From: Alphaproteobacteria bacterium | GTDB taxonomy: Bacteria > Pseudomonadota > Alphaproteobacteria > Rhodobacterales > Rhodobacteraceae | DNA length: 64,000 bases | Assembly: GCA_030429495.1 (NCBI GenBank) | Contig: JAUIFH010000002.1 | Coordinates: forward strand, 310,001 to 374,000 | Direction: 5' to 3' | Made by a program: the position numbers and the translations under genes | Shown: positions 8,390-16,758 of the stretch, in pieces | Layout: each line of letters opens with the position of its first letter | How positions within the stretch are numbered: position 1 is the first letter of the stretch | Notes under the pieces: model-generated | Told to the model about the DNA's origin: nothing | Database searches by the model: none | Seen by the model: the letters and a program-made list of their open reading frames with translations, nothing else

Positions 8390-8407
8390 CTTGCGGGACT
8401 CGGGCCG
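8390..8407. repeat. 18-bp direct repeat, copy B
   Basis: Exact match to 6915-6932. Here TTGCGG at 8391 is followed after 17 bases by TATCTG, a plausible promoter ahead of leuC, so this copy may be functional as a -35 region. Confidence 0.5.
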
Positions 8408-8419
8408 TGGGTGTATCTG
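8391..8419 (+). promoter_or_regulatory. candidate promoter for the leuC unit
   Basis: TTGCGG (8391-8396), 17-base spacer, TATCTG (8414-8419). Both boxes match sigma70 consensus only partly. It lies just upstream of a 28-codon frame and about 150 bp before leuC. Confidence 0.35.
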
Positions 8420-8427
8420 CGGGAGCC

Positions 8428-8514
8428 ATGAAACGCATCTTCGACATGGACGATCGCGCGCGCCTGCCCTGGCGGTTCTTCGGCGCGACGATGACGGTGC
8501 TGGCGCGACTTTGA
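8428..8514 (+). CDS. possible 28-aa small protein or leader upstream of leuC
   Basis: The frame begins with ATG after GGGAG (spacing two bases) and reads MKRIFDMDDRARLPWRFFG followed by ATMTVLARL. It ends 53 bp before leuC. It is basic with a hydrophobic C-terminal half. Three leucines are present but not in a run, so leucine-tRNA attenuation is not obvious. I know no family for it. Confidence 0.3.
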   Translation: MKRIFDMDDRARLPWRFFGATMTVLARL

Positions 8515-8567
8515 TCGCGGCCCTACCCTGTCGCCTTTTGTGAATTCCTGACAAGCGGAGAGGACCG

Positions 8568-9986
8568 ATGTCCCCCAAGACGCTCTATGACAAGATCTGG
8601 GATGCCCATGTCGTCGATACCCAGGACGACGGCACCGGATTGCTCTATATCGACCGCCACCTCGTGCATGAGGTGACTTCGCCGCAGGCCTTCGAAGGTC
8701 TGCGCATGGCCGGCCGCAAGGTCCGCGCGCCGGAAAAGACCATCGCGGTACCCGATCACAACGTGCCCACGACGCTCGATCGCGACGATCCCGCGACGAT
8801 GACCGAGGACAGCCGCATCCAGGTTGCTGCGCTCGACAAGAACGCGAAGGATTTCGGGATCAACTACTATCCGGTCTCGGACATCCGTCAGGGCATCGTC
8901 CACATCGTCGGGCCGGAACAGGGCTGGACCCTGCCGGGGATGACGGTGGTTTGCGGCGACAGCCACACCGCGACGCACGGCGCCTTCGGCGCGCTGGCCC
9001 ACGGGATCGGCACCTCTGAGGTCGAGCATGTTCTGGCCACCCAGACGCTGATCCAGAAGAAGTCGAAGAACATGAAGGTGGAGATCACCGGTAAGCTGCG
9101 CCCGGGCGTGACCGCCAAGGACATCACGCTGTCGGTGATCGGCGCGACCGGAACGGCGGGCGGCACCGGCTATGTCATCGAGTACATGGGCGAGGCGATC
9201 CGCGACCTGTCGATGGAAGGCCGCATGACCGTCTGCAACATGGCGATCGAGGGTGGCGCCCGCGCCGGTCTGATCGCGCCGGACGAAAAGACCTTTGCCT
9301 ATGTGCAGGGCCGTCCGCACGCCCCGAAAGGTGCGCAGTGGGAAGCGGCGCTGAACTGGTGGAAGACGCTCAAATCCGACGATGACGCGCATTGGGACAA
9401 GGTCGTGACACTGAAGGGCGAGGACATCGCCCCGGTCGTGACCTGGGGCACCTCGCCTGAGGACGTGCTGCCGATCACCGGCGTCGTGCCCTCGCCCGAG
9501 GACTTCAAGGGCGGCAAGGTCGAGGCGGCCGCGCGGTCGCTCGACTACATGGGCCTGAAGCCGGGCACGAAGCTGACCGACATCAAGATCGACACCGTCT
9601 TCATCGGCTCGTGCACCAACGGCCGGATCGAGGACCTGCGGGCGGCTGCCGCGATCCTCAAGGGCAAGAAGGTCGCCGAGGGGATGCGGGCGATGGTCGT
9701 GCCGGGCTCGGGCCTCGTCCGGGCGCAGGCGGAAGAGGAAGGGCTCGCCCAGATCTTCATCGACGCAGGCTTCGAGTGGCGGCTTGCCGGCTGCTCGATG
9801 TGCCTGGCGATGAACCCCGACCAGTTGCAGCCCGGCGAACGTTGCGCCGCGACCTCCAACCGCAACTTCGAAGGCCGTCAGGGCCGGGGCGGACGCACCC
9901 ACCTGATGAGCCCCGCGATGGCGGCGGCGGCGGCGGTCACAGGGCATCTGACCGACGTGCGCGAGATGATGGCGGAAACGGTGTAA
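8568..9986 (+). CDS. leuC: 3-isopropylmalate dehydratase large subunit
   Basis: 472 aa. With LeuD it isomerises 2-isopropylmalate to 3-isopropylmalate in cytosolic leucine synthesis. The aconitase-fold signatures are present: [24 protein letters not shown]-type segment near residues 128-150, the first cluster cysteine in [14 protein letters not shown] (about residue 349), and the pair CSMC (about residues 409 and 412), which together hold the [4Fe-4S] cluster. The C terminus has [20 protein letters not shown]-type substrate residues. The ATG at 8568 has GGAGAGG upstream. leuD follows 12 bp later, so the two subunits are made from one message. Confidence 0.97.
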   Translation: MSPKTLYDKIWDAHVVDTQDDGTGLLYIDRHLVHEVTSPQAFEGLRMAGRKVRAPEKTIAVPDHNVPTTLDRDDPATMTEDSRIQVAALDKNAKDFGINYYPVSDIRQGIVHIVGPEQGWTLPGMTVVCGDSHTATHGAFGALAHGIGTSEVEHVLATQTLIQKKSKNMKVEITGKLRPGVTAKDITLSVIGATGTAGGTGYVIEYMGEAIRDLSMEGRMTVCNMAIEGGARAGLIAPDEKTFAYVQGRPHAPKGAQWEAALNWWKTLKSDDDAHWDKVVTLKGEDIAPVVTWGTSPEDVLPITGVVPSPEDFKGGKVEAAARSLDYMGLKPGTKLTDIKIDTVFIGSCTNGRIEDLRAAAAILKGKKVAEGMRAMVVPGSGLVRAQAEEEGLAQIFIDAGFEWRLAGCSMCLAMNPDQLQPGERCAATSNRNFEGRQGRGGRTHLMSPAMAAAAAVTGHLTDVREMMAETV

Positions 9987-9998
9987 GGGAGAAAGACG

Positions 9999-10604
9999 AT
10001 GGACAAATTCAATACCCTCACCGGGATCGCGGCGCCGATGCCGTTGGTCAACATCGACACCGACATGATCATCCCCAAGCAGTTCCTGAAGACGATCAAG
10101 CGCTCGGGCCTTGGCAAGAACCTGTTCGACGAGATGCGCTATACCCAGGACGGCGCCGAGATCGCCGACTTCGTGCTGAACCAGCCCGCCTACCGCAACG
10201 CGGAGATCATCGTTGCGGGCGACAATTTCGGCTGTGGGTCAAGCCGCGAACATGCACCATGGGCGCTTCTCGATTTCGGGATTCGCTGCGTCATTTCGAC
10301 AAGCTTCGCGGACATCTTCTTCAACAACTGCTTCAAGAACGGCATCCTGCCGATCGTGATGCCTCAGGAGGTCGTCGACATCCTGATGGCCGATGCCCGG
10401 AAGGGCGCGAATGCGCGGATGACCGTGGATCTTGAGGCCCAGACAGTCACGACGTCGGATGGCCAGAGCTTCGGGTTCGAAGTCGATTCGTTCAGAAAGC
10501 ACTGCCTTCTTAACGGCTTGGACGATATCGGGCTGACGCTGGAAAAAGCCGCTGCAATCGACACATTCGAGGCGTCGGCCGCCCAGGCGCGGCCTTGGGT
10601 TTAA
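9999..10604 (+). CDS. leuD: 3-isopropylmalate dehydratase small subunit
   Basis: 201 aa, the usual size. It supplies the swivelling domain that completes the active site of LeuC. Family motifs are visible: [15 protein letters not shown] near the N terminus and the [15 protein letters not shown] loop (about residues 75-89). [18 protein letters not shown] follows. A GGGAGA precedes the ATG at 9999. A strong intrinsic terminator starts 23 bp after its stop, so leuCD is transcribed apart from leuB, which lies 2.3 kb downstream. Confidence 0.97.
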   Translation: MDKFNTLTGIAAPMPLVNIDTDMIIPKQFLKTIKRSGLGKNLFDEMRYTQDGAEIADFVLNQPAYRNAEIIVAGDNFGCGSSREHAPWALLDFGIRCVISTSFADIFFNNCFKNGILPIVMPQEVVDILMADARKGANARMTVDLEAQTVTTSDGQSFGFEVDSFRKHCLLNGLDDIGLTLEKAAAIDTFEASAAQARPWV

Positions 10605-10626
10605 GGCGAATACACCCACAAGATGT

Positions 10627-10653
10627 AGGGCCGTCCTTCGGGGCGGCCCTTTG
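10627..10653 (+). terminator. intrinsic terminator of leuCD
   Basis: AGGGCCGTCC and GGGCGGCCCT form a 10-bp stem with one G-U pair and a TTCG tetraloop, followed by TTTGATTTT. Position and structure fit a rho-independent terminator. Confidence 0.85.
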
Positions 10654-10878
10654 ATTTTGGCCAATAGGCGGATTTTTGCGCAGAAATTGATGCAATGCCG
10701 CACCACTTCTTCCACGAAAACGCCTTATTGCCATCGTTAACCTTAACCCCAAGTTGAATGGGAGGCGGACTTGCGCGCAATCTGGGGGACAAGCAGGCAG
10801 AATACCGCTCATGGCGGTGCTGTCTGGGCCGGATGTGCGGCGAAGAACCGTTTCCGGCAAGGGTAAGGGTATAGGGTA

Positions 10879-11715
10879 GTGATTTCGCAACTCACCGGTG
10901 CACTCGTAAGGGCATTGCTGATCGTGGTGTTGATCGCCACTCCGTCGCTGATGCTGCCCGGCGTGTCATCCGATACGACCCAGATCGTCGCGCTCGTGGC
11001 CCTCTTCGCCGCAGCGCTGACCTTTTTCGAATATGCCTCGACCTATCCCGGCCTCGTTGAGTTCCGCGACGCGCCGCCGTTCAACCGGCTGCGCTTCCTG
11101 TCGTTGTTCGTGACGGTACTGATCTTGTCGACCATCGTGCGCGGCCAGACCAGCCCGACGACCTTCACGACCTTGGTCGAGGCGCTCGGCAACCGGCTTG
11201 GCGAGGTGATCGACGTTCCCTACAGCCCCGTCCGCCTTGTCGTGCTGATGCTGCCCGAGGGCATGAGCCTGAAGCACCTGATCCTTGTCCGCACGTCGGC
11301 GGGGATCGCCTACATGATCTCGCTTCTCACGCTGATCCTGTTCGTCATCACGATGCGTGCGATCGGCTGGCCGAACCGCATGGGCAGCTTCAATGTCTGG
11401 ATCAACCTGCCGACATTCGATCCGACGACCGGCGGTGATGTGGTCGAGCGGCTTCAGCGTGACGCCCGGTTCAACATCGCGCTTGGCTTCCTTCTTCCGT
11501 TCCTCATTCCCGCTGCGGTCAAGCTCGCCTCGCTCGCCTTCTCGCCGGTGACGCTGGAAAGCCCGCAAACCCTGATCTGGACGATGACTGCATGGGCCTT
11601 CCTTCCCGCTTCCCTCTTCATGCGCGGCATCGCCATGGGCCGTATCGCCGGGATGATTGCCGAGAAGCGGAAGCGCAACAACGCGGCTGCGGCGGCAGAC
11701 CTCGTTCCGGCCTGA
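10879..11715 (+). CDS. integral membrane protein of unknown function
   Basis: 278 aa starting at a GTG (10879). About six hydrophobic spans are visible (LLIVVLIATPSLMLPG, IVALVALFAAALTFF, FLSLFVTVLILSTIV, ISLLTLILFVITM, ALGFLLPFLIPAAVKLA, WAFLPASLFMRGIAM). The C terminus is short and basic (GMIAEKRKRNN). I do not recognise the family; a few loops are polar with no catalytic motif. No clear Shine-Dalgarno precedes the GTG, only GGGTA repeats, so the start is uncertain. The next gene, an exported EEP-type protein, starts about 30 bp after this stop, or overlaps it if a CTG at 11712 is used, so the two are likely co-transcribed. Confidence 0.8.
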   Translation: MISQLTGALVRALLIVVLIATPSLMLPGVSSDTTQIVALVALFAAALTFFEYASTYPGLVEFRDAPPFNRLRFLSLFVTVLILSTIVRGQTSPTTFTTLVEALGNRLGEVIDVPYSPVRLVVLMLPEGMSLKHLILVRTSAGIAYMISLLTLILFVITMRAIGWPNRMGSFNVWINLPTFDPTTGGDVVERLQRDARFNIALGFLLPFLIPAAVKLASLAFSPVTLESPQTLIWTMTAWAFLPASLFMRGIAMGRIAGMIAEKRKRNNAAAAADLVPA

Positions 11716-11744
11716 TCCACCGAACTTTTCCCGCTGCCGTTTTC

Positions 11745-12815
11745 ATGGCCCTGCTGGCGGCTGTGCCGTCGGCGGCCGAAACGCTTCGGATCGCGACATA
11801 CAACGCTGAACTGACGCGTCGGGGTCCCGGGCTTTTGCTGCGCGACATCCTTACCGGCCGCGACGCCCAGGTGGAGGCGGCCGCCGAGGTGATCGCAGCG
11901 GTGGCACCGGACGTGATCCTCCTGACCGGCTTCGACTACGACATGGACGGGGTCGCCCTTTCCGCCTTTGCCGAACGGCTGGCGGGTCGCGGCGTATCCT
12001 ATCCGCACCGGTTCGCGCCGCGTCCGAATACCGGGCGCGCGACGGGGATCGACCTTGATAGCGATGGCCGGACGGGCGGTCCGGGCGATGCGCAGGGCTT
12101 CGGGCGGTTCGCAGGGGAAGGGGGCATGGCAGTCCTCTCGCGCCTGCCGGTCCGGGAAGAAGCGGCTGTGGACTATTCCGCGTTTCGCTGGGCGGACCTG
12201 CCGGGTGCGCTGCTGGCCGGGGCCGGGCTTTCGGAAGCGGCAGAGGAGGTGCAGCGGCTGTCCACGACGGCGCACTGGGCGGTGCCGGTCGATCTGCCCG
12301 GCGGTGGCCATCTGACATTGCTCGCCTGGCATGCCACGCCGCCGGTCTTCGACGGGCCGGAGGACCGCAACGGCCGGCGCAATCACGACGAGGCGGCGTT
12401 CTGGTCGCGGCTGCTCGACGGGGCGCTGCCTTTCGAGGTGCCGTCGGCACCCTTCGTGGTCCTCGGTGATGCCAATCTCGACCCGGTCGATGGCGACGGG
12501 CGGCCCGTGGCGTTGCTGGCGCTCTTGTCCGATGGACGCCTCAGTGACCCGCGACCGGAAAGCGCGGGCGGCAGTGCGGCCGCGCGCCAGGGCGGGGCGA
12601 ATGCCGGGCATGGCGGCGATCCCACGCTCGATACCGCGGACTGGCCCGATGATCCGGGGCCGGGCAACCTGCGGGTGGATTATGTGTTGCCGAGTCGTGA
12701 CCTCGCTGTCACCGACGCCGGCATCTGGTGGCCTCTGCCCGGCACGCCGGAGGCGGAGGTGGCGGCACAGGCATCGCGCCACCGCCTGGTCTGGGTGGAT
12801 GTCGTCCTTCCCTGA
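11745..12815 (+). CDS. endonuclease/exonuclease/phosphatase (EEP) family protein, probably exported
   Basis: 356 aa from the ATG at 11745. The EEP fold is indicated by LRIATYNAELTRRGPG (metal-site Asn and Glu region), VIAAVAPDVILLTGFDYD, FVVLGDANLDPVDGDG (the GDxN motif), and NLRVDYVLPS. The final motif that is normally S-D-H reads ASRHRLVWVDV, so the Asp is replaced by Arg. A signal peptide seems to end at PSAAET, but from this ATG it is short; a CTG at 11712 that overlaps the upstream stop would give a proper 22-residue signal (LIHRTFPAAVF...). It may cut phosphodiester bonds outside the cytoplasm; the substrate is unknown. It follows the unknown membrane protein. Confidence 0.82.
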   Translation: MALLAAVPSAAETLRIATYNAELTRRGPGLLLRDILTGRDAQVEAAAEVIAAVAPDVILLTGFDYDMDGVALSAFAERLAGRGVSYPHRFAPRPNTGRATGIDLDSDGRTGGPGDAQGFGRFAGEGGMAVLSRLPVREEAAVDYSAFRWADLPGALLAGAGLSEAAEEVQRLSTTAHWAVPVDLPGGGHLTLLAWHATPPVFDGPEDRNGRRNHDEAAFWSRLLDGALPFEVPSAPFVVLGDANLDPVDGDGRPVALLALLSDGRLSDPRPESAGGSAAARQGGANAGHGGDPTLDTADWPDDPGPGNLRVDYVLPSRDLAVTDAGIWWPLPGTPEAEVAAQASRHRLVWVDVVLP

Positions 12816-12839
12816 CGGCCCCTCACGCACGCCCGCGGC

Positions 12840-12868
12840 TTGACCCTGCGGCGGGCTTTGGCTAGGCG
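12840..12868 (+). promoter_or_regulatory. candidate leuB promoter
   Basis: TTGACC (12840-12845), 17-base spacer, TAGGCG (12863-12868), 35 bp ahead of the leuB start. The -35 matches five of six consensus positions; the -10 is weak, as often seen in GC-rich alphaproteobacteria. Confidence 0.4.
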
Positions 12869-12903
12869 GGCGGAGACGGTTTTCCAGCTTCAGGAGCTTC
12901 GAC

Positions 12904-14010
12904 GTGGCCAATCCTTCCATCCTCATCCTGCCCGGCGACGGGATCGGCCCCGAAGTCATGGCCGAAGTGAAGAAGATCATCGACTGGTTCGGGGCGAAGC
13001 GCGGGCTTGCCTTCGACGTGAGCGAGGATCTTGTCGGCGGCGCGGCCTACGACAAGTACGGAACGCCGCTGCATGACGACACGATGGCCAAGGCGCAGGC
13101 GGTAGACGCCGTCCTTCTCGGCGCAGTTGGCGGCCCGAAATACGACAAGCTCGATTTCTCGGTGAAGCCGGAGCGGGGCCTGCTGCGGCTCCGCAAGGAG
13201 ATGGACCTGTTTTCCAACCTCCGCCCGGCGCAGTGCTTCGACGCGCTGGCCGATTTTTCCTCGCTCAAGACCGACGTCGTTGCCGGCCTCGACATCATGA
13301 TTGTGCGGGAGCTGACCTCGGGCGTCTATTTCGGCGAGCCGCGCGGCATTTTCACCGAAGGCAACGAGCGGGTCGGGATCAATACCCAGCGCTACACCGA
13401 AAGCGAGGTTGCGCGCGTGGCTCGGTCGGCCTTCGAACTGGCGCGGCGGCGGTCGAACAAGGTCTGCTCGATGGAGAAGGCCAACGTCATGGAATCGGGC
13501 ATCCTCTGGCGCGAGGTCGTGCAGAAGGTCCGTGACGAGGAATATCCCGATGTCGAACTCAGCCACATGTATGCCGATGCCGGCGCGATGCAGCTGGTCC
13601 GCTGGCCGAAGCAGTTCGACGTGATCGTCACCGATAACCTCTTCGGCGATCTCCTGTCGGATTGCGCCGCGATGCTGACCGGCTCGCTCGGCATGCTGCC
13701 GTCGGCCTCGCTCGGTGCGCCGATGGCGAACGGCCGGCCGAAGGCGCTCTACGAGCCGGTGCACGGATCGGCGCCGGACATCGCCGGTCAGGGCAAGGCG
13801 AACCCGATCGCCTGCATCCTCTCCTTCGCGATGGCGCTGCGCTATTCCTTCGATCAGGGCGCGGAGGCCGACCGGCTTGAGAAGGCGGTGGAACAGGTGC
13901 TGGCCGACGGTTTGCGCACCGCTGACCTGATGGGACCGGAAGGCGGCAAGCCGATCTCGACTTCAGAAATGGGCGACGCGGTCGTGGCGGCCCTGACCAA
14001 GTCGCTCTGA
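12904..14010 (+). CDS. leuB: 3-isopropylmalate dehydrogenase
   Basis: 368 aa, the normal length. It oxidises and decarboxylates 3-isopropylmalate with NAD in the third step of leucine synthesis. Visible motifs: [12 protein letters not shown] at the N terminus, [11 protein letters not shown], substrate arginines in [35 protein letters not shown], the [12 protein letters not shown] segment, and the metal and cofactor region [22 protein letters not shown] then [13 protein letters not shown]. The GTG at 12904 is the start, with AGGAG upstream. A perfect-stem terminator follows 24 bp after the stop. leuB is separated from leuCD by two unrelated genes. Confidence 0.97.
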   Translation: MANPSILILPGDGIGPEVMAEVKKIIDWFGAKRGLAFDVSEDLVGGAAYDKYGTPLHDDTMAKAQAVDAVLLGAVGGPKYDKLDFSVKPERGLLRLRKEMDLFSNLRPAQCFDALADFSSLKTDVVAGLDIMIVRELTSGVYFGEPRGIFTEGNERVGINTQRYTESEVARVARSAFELARRRSNKVCSMEKANVMESGILWREVVQKVRDEEYPDVELSHMYADAGAMQLVRWPKQFDVIVTDNLFGDLLSDCAAMLTGSLGMLPSASLGAPMANGRPKALYEPVHGSAPDIAGQGKANPIACILSFAMALRYSFDQGAEADRLEKAVEQVLADGLRTADLMGPEGGKPISTSEMGDAVVAALTKSL

Positions 14011-14034
14011 TTTTTTTCATCACTGAGACTGCAT

Positions 14035-14064
14035 AACGGGCGCCCTCGTGGCGCCCGTTCGATT
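14035..14064 (+). terminator. intrinsic terminator of leuB
   Basis: AACGGGCGCC and GGCGCCCGTT form a perfect 10-bp stem with loop CTCGT, followed by CGATTT. The downstream T-tract is short. Confidence 0.75.
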
Positions 14065-14144
14065 TGCCGTCGCTATCGTTCCCTGCGGACATTTGCGGCA
14101 CGGATGCCGTAGTCTTCCCCCCGTTCGAATGTTTCGACGGGGGG

Positions 14145-14546
14145 ATGCGCAGAATGGATCGATTCACTGGCGGTTGCCTTTGCGGCAGGGTCCGTATCGT
14201 GGCGTCCGGGCGTCCCTACCGGGTCGGCCTGTGTCACTGTCTCGACTGTCGCAAGCATCACGGCGCGCTGTTCCACGCCTCCGCGATTTTCCCGCAGGAC
14301 GCGGTGACGGTGGAAGGTGAGGTGCGCGACTACGAGGGGCGATTCTTCTGCCCGCGCTGCGGCTCGTCAGTCTTCTCGCAGAGCGGCGACGAGATGGAGG
14401 TACATCTGGGGTCGCTGGATGCGTCCGACCAGCTGGTGCCGACCTATGAGCTTTGGACCGTCCGGCGTGAAGCCTGGCTGCCACCCTTCCCGCTCAAGTC
14501 CCGATATGCCCGCGATCGCGATAGCTCAGCGCGCGGTGAGGAGTAG
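14145..14546 (+). CDS. GFA-family protein (glutathione-dependent formaldehyde-activating enzyme-like)
   Basis: 133 aa from ATG 14145 (a second ATG at 14154 is also possible; a G-run precedes both). The zinc-binding cysteines of the Mss4-like GFA fold are all visible: GCLCGRVRI, CHCLDCRKHHG and FFCPRCGSSVFSQ. The characteristic VHLGSLD segment follows. GFA proteins bind glutathione adducts such as S-hydroxymethylglutathione, though most homologues have unknown substrates. The gene stands alone between the leuB terminator and the rpsU terminator. Confidence 0.88.
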   Translation: MRRMDRFTGGCLCGRVRIVASGRPYRVGLCHCLDCRKHHGALFHASAIFPQDAVTVEGEVRDYEGRFFCPRCGSSVFSQSGDEMEVHLGSLDASDQLVPTYELWTVRREAWLPPFPLKSRYARDRDSSARGEE

Positions 14547-14564
14547 GGTCACACGGTCGGGCAA

Positions 14565-14596
14565 CGAAAAACCCCCGCGGCGGGGCCTCGGGGGTT
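14565..14596 (-). terminator. intrinsic terminator of rpsU
   Basis: On the minus strand AACCCCCG pairs with CGGGGGTT around an 11-base loop and is followed by TTTTTCG, a classic rho-independent signal 45 bp after the rpsU stop. On the plus strand it could also help end the GFA transcript. Confidence 0.8.
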
Positions 14597-14641
14597 GATC
14601 GTCTTTGCGGGGTTGCCCCCGCCAGCTGTTCCAGCCGCGTC

Positions 14642-14848
14642 TTAGAGCGCGCCTTCGCGCTGGGCCTTCTTGCGTGCCAGTTTGCGGGCACGGCGGATGG
14701 CCTCGGCCTTCTCGCGCGCTTTCTTGACGGAGGGCTTCTCGAAATGCTGCTTGAGCTTCATTTCACGGAAAACCCCTTCGCGCTGAAGTTTTTTCTTCAG
14801 GGCACGAAGCGCCTGTTCGACGTTGTTGTCGCGAACGCTGACCTGCAT
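14642..14848 (-). CDS. rpsU: 30S ribosomal protein S21
   Basis: 68 aa, highly basic. The N terminus [20 protein letters not shown] and the segment [17 protein letters not shown] are diagnostic of S21, which binds the small subunit near the 3' end of 16S rRNA and helps initiation. GGAAGG lies upstream of the ATG at 14848. It has its own promoter (14902-14930) and terminator and is therefore monocistronic. It is divergent from COQ9. Confidence 0.98.
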   Translation of the reverse strand: MQVSVRDNNVEQALRALKKKLQREGVFREMKLKQHFEKPSVKKAREKAEAIRRARKLARKKAQREGAL

Positions 14849-14901
14849 GTGGTTGTCACCACCTTCCTAAGTTAGAGTTGCAATCAGTTGCAGGAGGCGC
14901 C

Positions 14902-14930
14902 CCTATAGCAAAGGCCCCGGCTTTTGTCTA
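14902..14930 (-). promoter_or_regulatory. sigma70-type promoter of rpsU
   Basis: Minus strand TAGACA (14925-14930), 17-base spacer, TATAGG (14902-14907). Five of six and four of six matches. Transcription would start near 14895 and give a leader of about 45 nt that contains two TGCAACT-like repeats and a GGAAGG ribosome binding site. Confidence 0.6.
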
Positions 14931-14955
14931 TGGGGATGCGAGGCGGGGGTGAGCC

Positions 14956-15660
14956 ATGGAAAACAAGGCTTTGGACATCGGTTCGGCGAAGGCGCGGCTG
15001 TTGGAGGCTGCGCTGTCCCACGCCGTCTTTGACGGCTGGTCCGAGGCGACGTTTCGCGCAGCGGTCGACGATGCCGGGCTTTCGCTCGACCTTGCCCGGG
15101 TGGTCTGCCCGAGGGGGGCGCTTGATCTTGCCACCGCCTATCACAAGGCGGGTGATGCGGCGATGGTCGCGGCGCTTGGGGCCGAGGATCTGGCCGCCTT
15201 GCGGTTCCGCGACCGGGTAGCGCTGGCGGTCCGGCGCAGGCTGGCGGCGGCGGACAGGGAACTCGTCCGGCGCGGTGCGGCGCTTTTCGCGCTGCCGCAG
15301 AATGCGGGCACCGGCGCGTCGCTGGTCTGGGGGACGGCGGATGCGGTCTGGCGGGCGCTTGGCGACACGTCCGAGGACATCAACTGGTACTCCAAGCGCG
15401 CGACACTCTCGGCTGTCTATTCCGCCGTCGTGCTCTACTGGCTGGGCGACGAGAGCGAGGGGCATGACGCGACATGGGAGTTCCTCGACCGGCGGATCGA
15501 GGACGTGATGCGGTTCGAGAAGTTCAAGGCGCAGGTGCGCGCCAACCCGGTTCTGGGCCGCGTTCTGGCCGGGCCGCTCAAGGTGCTGGAGCGGGTGCGG
15601 GCGCCCTCCGGCGCGACTGACGGTCTGCCCGGAACGATCAGCGACGAGGAGAAGGCATGA
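14956..15660 (+). CDS. COQ9-family ubiquinone biosynthesis protein
   Basis: 234 aa. COQ9 is a TetR-fold lipid-binding protein that presents ubiquinone intermediates to the hydroxylase COQ7. The N-terminal helix-turn-helix-like part (ARLLEAALSHAVFDGWSEATFRAAV) and the conserved core WGTADAVWRALGDTSEDINWYSKRATL, followed by VYSAVVLYWLGD and TWEFLDRRIEDVM, are family signatures. It acts at the inner membrane. Its TGA overlaps the ATG of the quinone oxidoreductase gene by four bases, so the two are coupled and both concern quinones. Divergent from rpsU. Confidence 0.93.
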   Translation: MENKALDIGSAKARLLEAALSHAVFDGWSEATFRAAVDDAGLSLDLARVVCPRGALDLATAYHKAGDAAMVAALGAEDLAALRFRDRVALAVRRRLAAADRELVRRGAALFALPQNAGTGASLVWGTADAVWRALGDTSEDINWYSKRATLSAVYSAVVLYWLGDESEGHDATWEFLDRRIEDVMRFEKFKAQVRANPVLGRVLAGPLKVLERVRAPSGATDGLPGTISDEEKA

Positions 15661-16646
15661 CGCTGCCGAAAGAGATGCGGGCGGTCGAGATTTCCGCGCC
15701 CGGCGGGCCGGAGGTGTTGCGTGTGGTGAAGGTACCCGTACCCGCACCCGGACCGGGGCAGATCCTGATCGAAGTGCACTGGGCCGGGGTCAACCGGCCC
15801 GACGCGCTGCAACGGGCGGGCGCCTATGCGCCACCGCCCTCGGCTTCGCCCCTGCCGGGGCTGGAGGCTTCGGGCCGGATCGCGGCGCTGGGGCCCGACG
15901 TGGCAGGCTGGGAGGTCGGCGACGCGGTCTGCGCGCTTTTGCCCGGCGGCGGCTATGCTGAATATGTCGTAACCCCGGCGGCCCATGCGCTGCCGGTTCC
16001 CGAGGGCATGGACCTGCGCGAAGCCGCCTGTCTGCCCGAGACCTGTTATACGGTCTGGTCCAACGTCTTCATGCGTGGGGGCCTTAAGGCGGGCGAGGTT
16101 TTCCTCGTCCATGGCGGGTCCTCCGGTATCGGCACGACCGCGATCCAGATCGCCAGCGCCCTCGGCGCACGGGTTTTCACGACCGCCGGCTCGGCCGGGA
16201 AATGCAAGGTTTGCGAAGAGCTTGGCGCGGAACGGGCGATCAACTACCGCGAGGAGGATTTTGTCGAGATTCTGCGCGCGGCGGGCGGGGCAGACCTGAT
16301 CCTCGACATGGTCGGCGGCGACTACATTGCGCGTAACGTCAGGGCGCTCGCCGATGACGGGAGGCTGGTGCAGATCGCCTTCCTGTCCGGGCCGAAGGCA
16401 GAGTTGAACTTCGCGCAGGTGATGGCGCGGCGGTTGACGATCACCGGGTCGACGCTTCGCCCGCAAAGCGACCTGGCCAAGGCCCGGATTGCCGGGGAGC
16501 TTCGCGCGCAGGTCTGGCCGCTGATCGAAGGCGGGCGCCTGAGGCCGGTGATGGACTCAGAGTTCCCGCTTGAAGATGCCGCCGAGGCACACCGGCGGAT
16601 CGAAAGCTCCGGTCATATTGGCAAGATCGTACTGAAGGTGTGCTAG
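15657..16646 (+). CDS. NAD(P)H quinone oxidoreductase, PIG3-type medium-chain reductase
   Basis: 329 aa. The N-terminal GroES-like domain (MRAVEISAPGGPEVLRVVKVP, WAGVNRPDALQRAG) is followed by a Rossmann fold with VFLVHGGSSGIGTTAIQIASALGARVFTTAGS. No structural zinc cysteines are present, as expected for the quinone oxidoreductase branch. RAINYREEDFVE and ADLILDMVGGDY match the PIG3/QorA pattern. It probably reduces quinones or enals with NADPH. It starts inside the COQ9 stop (ATGA). The ParA gene begins 112 bp later. Confidence 0.92.
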   Translation: MTLPKEMRAVEISAPGGPEVLRVVKVPVPAPGPGQILIEVHWAGVNRPDALQRAGAYAPPPSASPLPGLEASGRIAALGPDVAGWEVGDAVCALLPGGGYAEYVVTPAAHALPVPEGMDLREAACLPETCYTVWSNVFMRGGLKAGEVFLVHGGSSGIGTTAIQIASALGARVFTTAGSAGKCKVCEELGAERAINYREEDFVEILRAAGGADLILDMVGGDYIARNVRALADDGRLVQIAFLSGPKAELNFAQVMARRLTITGSTLRPQSDLAKARIAGELRAQVWPLIEGGRLRPVMDSEFPLEDAAEAHRRIESSGHIGKIVLKVC

Positions 16647-16758
16647 CCGCCCGCGCGGGCATGCGGCATTTCCGCCCGTGCACTTACCCGAGAATCAGTT
16701 TATGCTGCATCGCAGCAATCGTCGCGCGGCATGGGCCGGACGCGGCGCCGGGGGTGCC

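Noticed and set aside
10736-10749. GTTAACCTTAACC as a CtrA site
   Set aside because: The known consensus needs TTAA-N7-TTAA. Here the TTAA elements are two bases apart, so the match is not convincing.
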